Source of the DNA: Adenanthera pavonina | Lineage: Eukaryota; Streptophyta; Magnoliopsida; Fabales; Fabaceae | Direction: 5' to 3' | NCBI GenBank assembly: GCA_026686845.1 | Contig: JAIVEN010000008.1 | Coordinates: forward strand, 34,352,501 to 34,416,500 | DNA: 64,000 bases | In this document: piece after piece, positions 49,201 to 59,159 of the stretch | Numbering within the stretch: position 1 is the stretch's first letter | Layout: every line of letters starts with the position of its first letter | Translations under genes and position numbers: made by a program | Notes under the pieces: generated by a model | Database searches by the model: none | What the model saw: the letters and a program-made list of their open reading frames with translations, nothing else | Told to the model about the DNA's origin: nothing

Positions 49201-50128
49201 ATTATATATGAATGCCTTATATAATACCACTCAACACTGCAATATATTGTCATGAAAACTTTTTTTAATTGAATCTAAACAAGTGCATTTACTAATTTAT
49301 GTTATTTATTTAATTGAACATTTTATATATGTATAAAGTCTAAAAAAATAAGTTATATTATTTATAGCTCATAAATTGTGAAACTTCCTATAAATTTTAT
49401 TGAATACTAGATTGTGGAGCCTATACTTTACATAAAGTTCATAATAAATTAGCAATGTTTATAACTAATGAATAGTATGGTATTATTTATGTGTGTGTGT
49501 ATTTTGAATGAGCTATACTATGAAGCTTGTGTTTTGCAAAATTTAAAGGGAGCTGCATTGTTTAAAACTTATAAACAGTAGTAAACTTTAAATTTTATGA
49601 TATAATTTAAATTTTTCAAAATAAAACTATTTAATATAATTTTAATTAGAACAATTTAGCGGCTTTAGCTTCAACTAAACCTATTTTGCCTCAATCAGTT
49701 TATTATCAAAATCAAATATTGTCACTTTAAATTATTTCAGTTTGATATTTAGAATAATAACATTATTTCAATTGGTAATGATTGTATCAGTTTAACTTTT
49801 ACTAATGATCTTAAGTTTGAGATTTGAAAATATAATCATATTAAATACTTAGTTTGAATCGTATTAAACTTTTTAATTAAGGTATGATGCATATGCAAAA
49901 AAAAAAAGAATTCAAATCATATTGAAAAATACTTGAGTAAGTGAATATAAAGAAAATATTATTCCAGAAAAAACATCACACCACCTTTGGCCACAAAATC
50001 TAAAATAATAGAATGAGAATCCACCGTCCAAATCAAAATTGAAAGTTCTATTTTGCCAGATGCATTCCACACCAAAAAAAAAAATGAAAACTAAAATTAT
50101 ATTGATGGGACCTAACCCAATTGCTACC
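46291..50128. other. Intergenic between divergent ORM and WNK genes
   Basis: The ORM 5' leader probably extends to about 46550. The rest is very AT-rich (46600-50050) with no gene. It contains one A-tailed micro-insertion (48916-48953). The 212-aa minus-strand frame at 49912-50550 is an artefact of the WNK promoter repeat. Confidence 0.5.
48916..48953 (+). repeat. A-tailed micro-insertion with 11-bp direct repeats
   Basis: TCATAATATGA at 48916-48926 and 48943-48953, exact, around the 16-nt core TGTTACCAAAAAAAAT. The ACC-A(n) end again resembles retroposon 3' ends in this window. Confidence 0.55.
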
Positions 50129-50310
50129 ACGCGAAGACGGCGTCGTTTTGTCTGAGGTTTTGTTTTTCCGTTTCTGTTCAGAACTCCTGAATTAATCCGA
50201 GACTCAAACAAACGTGAAGACGGCGTCATTTTGCATGAGGTTTGGTTTTCCCCGTTTCTGTTGAGAACTCCCGAATTATTCTGGGACTCAAACAAACGCG
50301 AAACGTCGTC
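50129..50310 (+). repeat. 83-bp tandem repeat in the WNK promoter
   Basis: Two units (about 50129-50211 and 50212-50295) with period 83-84 bp, each starting ACG[CT]GAAGACGGCGTC followed by [GA]TTTTG and containing GTTTCTGTT.AGAACTCC and GACTCAAACAAACG; a third, partial start (ACGCGAAACGTCGTCGTTTT) follows at 50296. The GACG[GT]CGTC[GA]TTTT element thus occurs three times just upstream of the inferred WNK leader. Confidence 0.85.
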
Positions 50311-50871
50311 GTTTTCCCACCAGAGGATTCTACATATTCGCAGCGCCCGAAACAGAAACAGAAACAGAAACAGTCGCGCTATCCATACAAGTGTCTGTTG
50401 CAACCTTCTCTCACGCTCCCCCAACCAATTCTCATTCTCAATCTCACCGGCTTCTCTCACCCAAGTCATTTTGCTATTTTTCTTTCTTGTCGATTTATTT
50501 CTTTTGGTTCTTCGAAGTAAGTTTTCTCGGTGGAGGATTTGTCGAATCACATATGCTCAATCTCGACACTTTTTGAGGTTTTTGGACTTGGACTAGCGGA
50601 GGAAAATGGATTTCGACGAGGAAATCGTGTTGGATTTTGTTTGAGGATGAATCATTGCTATGATATGGATGGTGGAGTTCTGGATTTAGATTCTCTGCCT
50701 CCTAACATTGTCATCGAATGCCGATGCTTCCTGCGATCGGCATTCGATTCGTTTATTCTGATTGGGTTTGATAATCAGCGTGAGCTTTGACCCCGAGCGC
50801 TTTTGAGTTTCAACGAAATTCTAACAAAAAAGAAAATCGTTGGCTTTTTTGTTTAATTGTTGGGTTCTCAG
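50311..50871 (+). promoter_or_regulatory. Inferred WNK 5' leader and leader intron
   Basis: A strong donor (TTCGAA/GTAAGT, intron from 50517) and an acceptor (TTGTTGGGTTCTCAG, ending 50871) six bases before the WNK start codon suggest a 355-bp intron in the 5' untranslated region. Pyrimidine-rich leader sequence (50395-50510) precedes the donor. Short plus-strand frames here are not conserved proteins. Confidence 0.5.
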
Positions 50872-50877
50872 CCCGGA

Positions 50878-53800
50878 ATGAATTCCGATGCTGCAGATAA
50901 TGGACATAGGACAAGGGAGCCTCCCGAGTTCGAGGAAGATTTTGTAGAGAAAGATCCTACTGGCCGCTATCTTCGGGTATATGACATTCTATGATATGAT
51001 ATGTCTGCTTCCTTCGTTCTTATTTGAACATTCTTTTTATGAAACTGCAGATTTTTTGTGTTCTGTTTACGGTTTATCTTCTGAGCCTGGTGTGCTGGAT
51101 ATGATTATCATTGTCAATATAATAAAATCTATATCAAACTGCACTATTTACAAGCCCTGAACAATGCATTTTCGTGCATGGGAAAAAAGTGTCTATTTGG
51201 TTTATTATGGATTGGATTGTATTATGGGTGTTTGATATTTTGTTTCGGACTTTATGCCTTTTAGTTTTAAGGTGAAATGAGCAATTTGAACCAGGGAGGT
51301 GGACACATTACTAGCTCTCTAATTGTTCACTATTAGAACCATTTTGAGATTCTTATTTTATCAATAAAGAATCTAAGTGGCGACCTCAACGTAAATCTAA
51401 TGGTAAAAATCATAAACCTCGTTAGAGCTAGAAGCCTAGAACCCCATCCATTCTTATTTTATTCTTGTGCAATGTAAGTATTTGATTATAAAGCAAGTTA
51501 GATTAGTTGGACTGTGATCCACTCCCTTGGTTTGGGTAAGTGGAGATACTGCAGAGAAACATCTCATATCCATCGTTATGAATCAGGGCAACTTATTCGA
51601 GCTTGAAATGATCCTTATGATTTTGGATTTAAAGTTTACTTTGGGACTTGCCTTCTTGGTATTCACTACACTAATGTAGGTAAAGTTTGGTGGGGAAGCT
51701 TCAAAGACCTTCTGGTAAAGATAACCAGGGACAAAGACAATCTGCTCAACTCTTCCTAGCAGATTTCTTTACATGAATAATTCATATTTTTCCTTGTTTA
51801 TTTTAATTTTTTTCCTCTTTGTTTTTTTCCACAGTACAATGAAATCTTGGGCAGGGGTGCTTTCAAGACTGTGTATGATTCTGATACTTATCTCTTACTT
51901 TATTTAGTTTTTCTTATTCTAATCTCCATGCTCATCATATTTTGTTCCCAGTCTTATAGTGCTACTTAGAATTTTAGTTGTATTTTCATATTTTGACAAA
52001 TGTATGTTGGGAAAAAATTTATGCAATATTTTCTGGCAGTATGTTACTTAAACTCATTATCTTTCTCTTTGGCAGTTATAGGGCATTTGATGAAGTTGAC
52101 GGAATAGAAGTTGCTTGGAACCAAATCAGGATTGATGATCTCCTGCAGTCAGCGGAAGATCTATCAAAATTGTATTCTGAAGTTCATCTTTTGAAGTCTT
52201 TGAAACATGAAAATATCATTAAGTTCTATAACTCCTGGATTGATGACAAGAAGAAAACTGTTAACATGATTACTGAGCTCTTCACCTCTGGAAATTTGAG
52301 GCAGTATGTTCTTTTGGTTGCTTTTGGTCTTTGTTTTATGTTGTTTGGTTGTAATATGTTCATATGAAATTCAAATTATTATTTTCGTCTGGTTAACAGA
52401 TACCGCAAGAAACACAGATATGTTGACATGAAGGCTATAAAGAATTGGGCTAGACAGATTCTTCGAGGCTTAGTATATCTACATGGTCACAGGCCACCTA
52501 TCATTCATAGAGACTTGAAATGTGATAACATCTTTGTGAACGGAAACCAAGGAGAAGTTAAGATAGGAGACCTTGGCTTGGCAATTATCCTGAAGCAGCC
52601 AACTGCTCGTAGTGTCATTGGTAACGTGTTACTTTCCTTGAATAGTTTTCAGCATACTGACCCAGTGTGAAGTACTGAACTCTGCCTTTGTTTGTTGATT
52701 TTTCTTGTAAATTATAAGGCACTCTAGAGTTTATGGCTCCAGAGCTATATGAAGAAGAGTACAATGAACTGGTTGACATATATTCTTTTGGCATGTGCAT
52801 ATTAGAGATGGTTACTTTAGAGTATCCCTATATTGAGTGTAAAAATCCAGCTCAGATCTTTAAAAAAGTTACTTCTGTAAGTAGTAATCATTAGCCTATC
52901 TCAATACTATTAATGCCATGCTTATAGTTATAATTACTGATATCTTTTGTATATTCTTAAGGGCATCAAGCCTGCTTCGCTTAGTAAAGTGAAAGACTCT
53001 CAAATTAAGGAGTTTATTGAAAAATGCATTGTTTCAGCGTCTCAGAGATTGTCTGCAGAGGAGCTTCTCAAAGATCCATTTCTCCAAGTTGAGAGTCCAA
53101 GGGGTCCAATCCGTGGTCCTCTGCATTTATCTTGTCAAACCCAAAAAGCTATGGATATGTCCAAGTCTGTTCCTCTCTCTATGGACATAGATGTTGAATA
53201 CAAACAGATTATCGGAAGTATAAAGACAGAAAGTAACTCTGGATGTCCATATAGTCCAGTTCTAGAATTTCAGAGGACAAATAAGAACAATGAATTTAGG
53301 TTAAAAGGAACCAAAAATGATGATACCTCAGTATCATTGACCTTGCGTATTGCTGATTCAGATGGTGAGCATATGCTCTTTTCTTTGCCTCTCATTTTTC
53401 TTGTTGGCATGCTTCTATGTACCTTGACAGTGTGGTCATACTCTATTTTCATTATATTAGATTTTAACATGGCATTTGTTTTATCGATTGCAGGCCGGGT
53501 AAGGAATATACATTTTCTCTTTTACCTTGATTCAGATACAGCACTCTCTGTTGCCTCAGAAATGGTTGAACAACTTGAGTTGGCCGATCATGATGTGGCC
53601 TTCATAGCTGAGCTTATTGATTACTTGATAGTGAGACTTACACCTGGGTGGAAGCCCTCTTCTGATTATTCCTCAAGTGGAGGAGCAAGTCTCTACGGTG
53701 GGTCTCCAATACTTGGGGACAGCCATACTATAACATGCCCATGGGATTCTGTCCTAGATAGTGTTCCCTCTGGATGGAATTTTGATCAAAAGGCTTTGTG

Positions 53801-54284
53801 TGACAAGGTTGATAATGCCAATTTTCAGACTTATTTTTCTTCTCTAAGTTTGGCTAACTTGGAAGATCAATGTTCACTACGATCTGCAGCTTCCGAGATA
53901 GTTGTGGAAGGTGCGTCTGTGCAAAGCCTATTTCTATCCACCCCAGAGTTGGAGCCAGGAGACATATATTTTGAGCACTGTAAATTGCAAGCAGTAAGTG
54001 CTAGTAACAGTGCCAAAGAAGACATTGTGACAAATAAATTCACAGAGAACTCAAAGTCAGCAACTCCAGTGTTTAGTTCAGCATCTAATCTTTTGAGCTT
54101 GACAAGCAACTGTTCTTTTCTATCCTTAGCAGAAAAAGATACTGATGTTGAACTAAAGCTAGAACTTGACGCAATTGAGGCACAATATCAGCATTGGTTT
54201 GAGGAACTTTCTAGAATGAAATTGGAAGCATTAGAAGCCACCAGAAAGAGATGGACTGACAAGAAAAAATTGGCTGTTCATTGA
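50878..54284 (+). CDS. WNK8: WNK (With-No-Lysine) protein kinase, WNK8/WNK10-like
   Basis: Seven exons: 50878-50976, 51835-51872, 52076-52303, 52400-52620, 52719-52876, 52962-53364, 53494-54284; all junctions GT-AG and in frame, 645 residues. Starts MNSDAADNGHRTREPP. The kinase domain (about 34-290) has GRGAFKTV with the catalytic Lys moved to strand 1 (Lys44), Asn61 where other kinases have Lys, HRDLKCDN with Asp160, DLG with Asp179, and activation-loop Ser193. The usual GTPEFMAPE is GTLEFMAPE here (Leu198). An OSR1-C-like domain with FLFYLDSDTA follows (about 355-420) and a C-terminal helix rich in KLELDAIEAQ and RKRWTDKKK, as in Arabidopsis WNK8/10. Family members are soluble Ser/Thr kinases linked to vacuolar ATPase, RGS1 and flowering or osmotic signalling; the specific role is inferred. 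An open frame running through the last intron (53365-53493) is not the preferred model. Confidence 0.96.
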
Positions 54285-56350
54285 TTTTTTATCTTCTAGA
54301 ATGAAATTTCTAGTTGGAAGTTGTATCTGTTTCAAACTGTGTCTTTGGTATGTGTTGGATGTGGCTCTTTTTTCGGAAGCCTTTTCCTTACCCTACCTGT
54401 TTTTTAATGGTCTGGAAACATGAAATACAAGTTTTTTTTAGTAGTTTTATTTTCACTTCTTGTAGACTTAAGTATTTTTGTGTTTTGGATAAATTTTTTA
54501 GACGTCATTGTATTTATTTCATTCGACTAAACTTAATAATAAAATAAAGAAGTGATAAAATAGCTTCTAAAATTAAAAAAATTACAATTAAATATTCAAA
54601 AAGTTATCTGTTATAGTTTAAAACTAAATTCAACTTTGCACTTATGCAAGAATTCAGATTTTTATTAAATTTGCAAAAATAGGAATAGGCTCATATGCTG
54701 GTGAGTCTAGCTAGAATAATTTAGTTCATTATTCTAATGTAATCTGATTCTGATCTTTACAGAAATATGACCCTGGTAAAAAGAAAAAAAAAACAAAAAA
54801 CAAAAGCAAACACACCCACACACTGACTAATTATATCCACATGGCAGCCTATCATTTTTTTTTGGGGCCAAAGCCTATTATCTTCTTTAGAAAAAAACAA
54901 GAGGGTCAAAACTTCTAAACCCATCTCAACACTTCTCAACAAATGGGGTGCAAGGAAAATGAAATAAAAAAGTTCTTAATTAGGTATTTAATTAATTTTA
55001 GATATAAAAGCACCACGCTTATGCTTGAAAGAGATTTCGCATCTATCTACATGAGAGTTGTCATATAATTTATAATTTTAAAAGTTGTTTTAGTTCATTT
55101 CATAAATAATTTAACGTACACGTATTGATAGTGATTTGTATATTTATTCAATAATCAATTTAAAAGTAATTCACGTACATTATTAATAATTAAAAGAGTG
55201 ATATGCATGTTCATTGGTTAATCCAAAAAAAGGTTCATGTATATGTATATGAATATAGAGAATCTTGTGTGTTTAGAAATTTAGAAAATTAGAAAATGCT
55301 TTTAAGAGTCTTTGAGACTATGATATTGCTAATCAATATATTCACAGGATCTAATCTTAATTACACATTCTTTCATTCTTAAATTGTAAAACTTATGAAA
55401 GGTTGTGAAGGTTCCTTCACTGAATAACTTGATGTTCACTAGGATGTATATTTGTTCAACGAGTACTTTTAAAAGTAATTCATGTATTATTAAAAATTGA
55501 AAGTAAAATGCATGTCCTCAGGTTTTTTTTTGTCTGACATTCCATTAGTTCATCCTATAAAATGATTCATGTATATTGATTTATGAATATAAAGTCATGA
55601 TGCCCGTATTTAAGTAATTTATGAATTTATCCAACGAACAAATGGTAAATTCACATTTTAACAAAAAAATTTTTGTTCATTGAATATAGAGATATGAATT
55701 TACCATTTGTTCGTTGAATAAATCCATAAATCACTTATTAAATACCTGTTTTTATATTGTTTAATGTCATGCAATTAGGTCTTTCAAAGAATTTCATCAT
55801 ATAATGTTTTTATTAAAGAACATAATAATAATAAACATTTAAGTGATTTTATTGAACTTTTTTAAATATAAATCCTTTTGGCTGTTGATACTTTTGTTTT
55901 TTGTTTTGTTGTCTTCTGGGTAGCTTCTAAATGGAAGGCCAAGCTCTACAAGCATCACAACAATAAACCTTCTTTATTAGTTAATATACTTTCATACTTG
56001 CAACCTTTTCTGACCAAATCACTAATTGTTTGTATTAATTATATTAATCTTCGTCCTAATCAACCACTTTTATTAAAGCAATGTTTATCCAACCCTTTTA
56101 TTTCTCAACGATTGAGCACACATCATTTCCACTTCAGCCTGATGAGACTGCTTTCTTATATCCATATACACACACCTTGTGCACAGAACATAGCCATTTC
56201 CAGATTCTGGTAATTATTAACGGAAGATTGGCTAGCACATAGTGTTTGGTCATAATTTTCTTAATTTATATTTTGACCTCTCATTTCTTTTCTTTTATGT
56301 TTCTTATTAATTTTTAAGCATAGAAGCATAGCGATTAAGCAAGTTCATCA
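54285..56350. other. Intergenic between WNK and Yippee genes
   Basis: The WNK 3' flank has AATAAAATAAAG near 54537. An inverted repeat lies at 55611-55737. Around 55140-55260 and 55445-55600 the same words recur (AAAAGTAATTCA[CT]GTA, ATGCATGT, TTCATGTATAT), an eroded direct repeat. The stretch 55880-56350 probably includes the Yippee leader. The frame 55878-56213 has no family signature. Confidence 0.45.
55611..55737. repeat. Inverted repeat, 43-bp arms, 41-nt loop
   Basis: The left arm at 55611-55653 ends CAACGAACAAATGGTAAATTCA and the right arm at 55695-55737 is its reverse complement with about three mismatches over 43 bp, shortened here to key words. A transcript would fold into a long hairpin. 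It could be a foldback or MITE remnant, or a small-RNA source. Confidence 0.8.
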
Positions 56351-58093
56351 ATGGCGGATGATTTGATGGGATCAAGGGTATACTGCTGCTTTAAGTGCCA
56401 AAACCATATAGCCTGTCACGATGATATCGTTTCCAAAGAGTTTCAGGTCAATCAATTAATCCCTCCTTTTTCTTTTTTTGATGACGATTCTTTCTCAATA
56501 TCTAAGTTATAAAGTTGAATTCTTACATTGATCATAAGGGGATCTGTTCATCTTGTTGACTCAATCTTATTGACTCAAATGCTATTAAGGTCGACTTTGA
56601 AAGAATGAAGTAGAGTCTCACTCTTTATAATTCTCTGTTTCCTTCTGCATTTAAGGCCTGATTTGGTGTAAGGACTAGATCAAAGTTATATATATATATA
56701 TATATACACATGTTACATCAAGCCAGATAGCCCACATCTATCCATAAGCAGTGAGAGCGAACCTGGCTCTCCTTTTTTATTGCAAAAGACGGAAAGAAGG
56801 GAAGGCGCTCTCAATTACCAGCAGGGCTCAAAATTTCAGTAGTTAGGGGATCCATCCAGTACCTTATGGTGCTACTACTACTAAGGGACCTAACACCTTA
56901 GGCCTTATATGTGTGTTAGCTGCTGGACCACCAGTAATAACAATTAAACCAAATTTGCAGCCTAACAAGAGTAGCGAATTTTCCCAATCCCAAGTGCATG
57001 ATTAACTTTAGCAATGATAAATACACAATAGAGATCACATGCAATGTAAGACTCTAAACACATAATTAAGCAGAAAATCAAATGGGTATTTTCTCTTTTT
57101 GAAATCTAGCATAGAGGATTTTGAGAGGCCACTTGTGTCCTGGTCTTCTGTCCAAATCTCACTTTTCTTTTCTTTATTAATTAATGGAAAATGGAAAATA
57201 GTAATGTTGGTCAGTCTAAGCATCTCTTATTGGTTGCCGAGTAGCGTAAAAGATGACACATGAAAGGTTGTCGAAGTTAGAAGATGACAAAGTTGGATCT
57301 TTCAATAGAATACTGATCAAAATCTCCATTATTATCTTCCTTCTTTTGTATGATATGCATATTCATTCTGTCCCCACCGTATAAATTAAAAATTATATAT
57401 ATATATATATGTACATGTTTAATTAGTTCAACTTGAAGTACTTACTAGATGTTTAATTCAATGACCTTTAAAACGACCATAATACATACATTAAAATATG
57501 ATGTCATTGTAAAATCATCTCTCTTATTACTTGCGCCAATCTGCATAGGCCACAAATTTAGTTCTCTAGCGCCTAGCTATTTCTCTCCTCTCGCTCCTCT
57601 CTGATTGGAGGTAAAAGGGTTTGAATCTTTGACCACTATCCACACCTCACTTCGTTGTTGCCACTTGACCTAATCCCAAGTGGCTTTTTTCATGTTATTC
57701 TTAACTAGACATAAATACTAATTAACACTAGGATATGGTAAGATTTAAAGTGTGATGTCGTATTTATTAATGTGATCTGGATTGTCTGAAATCGAAGTAT
57801 CGTAGTTATTGAGGAAGGATTTTGAAGATTGATGATGTTTTGAACAGGGAAGCCATGGAAGAGCTTTCTTGTTTTCTCACACAGTGAACATAAAGGAGGG
57901 ACCAAAGGAGGATAGGCAGCTCATGACTAGGCTTCACACTATGTGTGATGTGTATTGCTGTGATTGTGTAGAGGAATTGGGATGGAAATACATCAGAGCC
58001 TATGAGGAAACCCAGAAGTACAAAGAAGGAAAATTCATCCTAAAAAGATTCAAGATCCTCGAGGCACAACATAAGATTCAAAAAGAATTGTGA
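56351..58093 (+). CDS. Yippee-like zinc-binding protein, diverged copy
   Basis: Two exons, 56351-56446 (32 codons) and 57848-58093 (82 codons including the stop), GT-AG intron of 1401 bp, 113 residues from MADDLMGSRVYCCFKCQNH. The Yippee fold uses two CxxC pairs to bind zinc: here Cys13/Cys16 and Cys69/Cys72. Also conserved are HDDIVSKEFQG, GRAFLFSH, GPKEDRQLMT and ELGWKY. The cellular role of plant Yippee proteins is poorly defined. Deviations: Val73 where the family has Gly right after the second CxxC, Arg60 where TGLHT is usual, Cys65 for Ala/Arg, and a longer tail (EAQHKIQKEL). These could mean a functional divergence or early decay. A segment in the intron (57217-57500) is duplicated downstream of the gene (58212-58455). 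Confidence 0.88.
57217..57500 (+). repeat. Direct repeat bracketing Yippee exon 2, copy in intron
   Basis: Contains AGATGACAAAGTTGGATCTT, TTATCTTCCTTCTTTTGTAT and AATACATACATTAAAATATG, all recurring in order at 58212-58455. This copy carries an extra segment of about 45 bp with a (TA)n tract near 57395. Confidence 0.85.
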
Positions 58094-59159
58094 ATTTTCT
58101 ACCCAAGTTTCACTGTCAGAAAAAAAATTTTCTTTAAAAAAAAAATAGATCTTCAACAGAAAATAATTGCTAAAGCATGCATGTGTTAAATATGTATAGG
58201 GAGAAAATTAAAGCATCTCTTATTGGTTACTGAGTAGGGCAAAAGATGACACATGAAAGGTTGTAAAAGTTAGAAGATGACAAAGTTGGATCTTTTCAAC
58301 AGAATACTAATCAAAATCTCCTTTGTTATCTTCCTTCTTTTGTATGATATGCAGATTCATTGTGTTCTTTAATTAGTTCAACTTAAAGTACTTAATAGAT
58401 GTTTAATTCAATGAACTTTAAAACGTCCACAATACATACATTAAAATATGATATGTTGTATTTAATCCATGTATGATATAAATACATATACTTAAATAAA
58501 TATAGTTTATTGCTTTTTTATAAGAGGGATCGATATCGTTATATCTAAAAAATTATAGGAAACTTCATTATTTACAAATCATGATAATAGTGCAACTTAT
58601 TTACAAATATTATATTTAGGTTTGACCCTCGGCCCGTCTATTTGATTTACTATACATTTTATTTGTGTGATAGAGTGTTCTTAAAAGACATTAAGACATT
58701 GTGTCTGGGCTTTTAACAGCAGATTCTATCTTCCATGCTGTAATGTACCTCAAGTCTGAGATTTCTCACTTTGTGATGTGTGGTAATGATTACACATTTA
58801 CATGTAGATCAGTATAGGCCTGGCTGTTTTTTAATGAAATCCAAGAATACAGCATCCTATACTTTTCACTCTGTTCTGTTTCTGCCTGCCATATTCTACC
58901 TTGACTAATTTGTTTAATTTTAAATAAGAGTTAATAATTAGCTGTAATTATTTTCTATGATTAAAAAATACTGCACTGTACCTTGTTTATGGACATCATA
59001 GGCTGTACTTGATTAACTTAGGTAATTTGATAATCATGATTATGCTAAATGCATTTTAACTAAATTATATGGATTTAAACAAGTATTTAAAATTAGTTAA
59101 AAATATTGATTTTATTAAAAAATTACAATAATATTCCTAAAATACCTTAACAAAAATCA
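58094..59159. other. Downstream flank of the Yippee gene
   Basis: Holds the second copy of the direct repeat (58212-58455) and otherwise no gene. The 58640-58900 part is less AT-rich and may be 3' flank of the Yippee transcript. Confidence 0.45.
58212..58455 (+). repeat. Direct repeat bracketing Yippee exon 2, downstream copy
   Basis: Matches the intronic copy at 57217-57500 with scattered substitutions (for example TTGGTTACTGAGTAGGGCAA against TTGGTTGCCGAGTAGCGTAA) and lacks its (TA)n segment. Confidence 0.85.

Noticed and set aside
49912..50550. 212-aa minus-strand open frame with repeated SRLFES..NSGVLNRNG blocks
   Set aside because: The repetition comes from the 83-bp promoter repeat read on the wrong strand; it overlaps the WNK leader and has no family signature.
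51396..51440. tRNA- or SINE-like stretch in the first WNK intron
   Set aside because: It has TCTAATGGTAAAAATCAT-like words reminiscent of tRNA-derived repeats, but no clear box B, tail or target duplication.
52947..54284. Single long WNK exon reading through 53365-53493
   Set aside because: Family alignment (LRIADSDG then RVRNIHF) and good splice sites favour removing the 129-bp segment; kept only as a possible retained-intron isoform.
55878..56213. 111-aa frame just upstream of the Yippee gene
   Set aside because: No recognisable domain; likely part of the leader or intergenic sequence.
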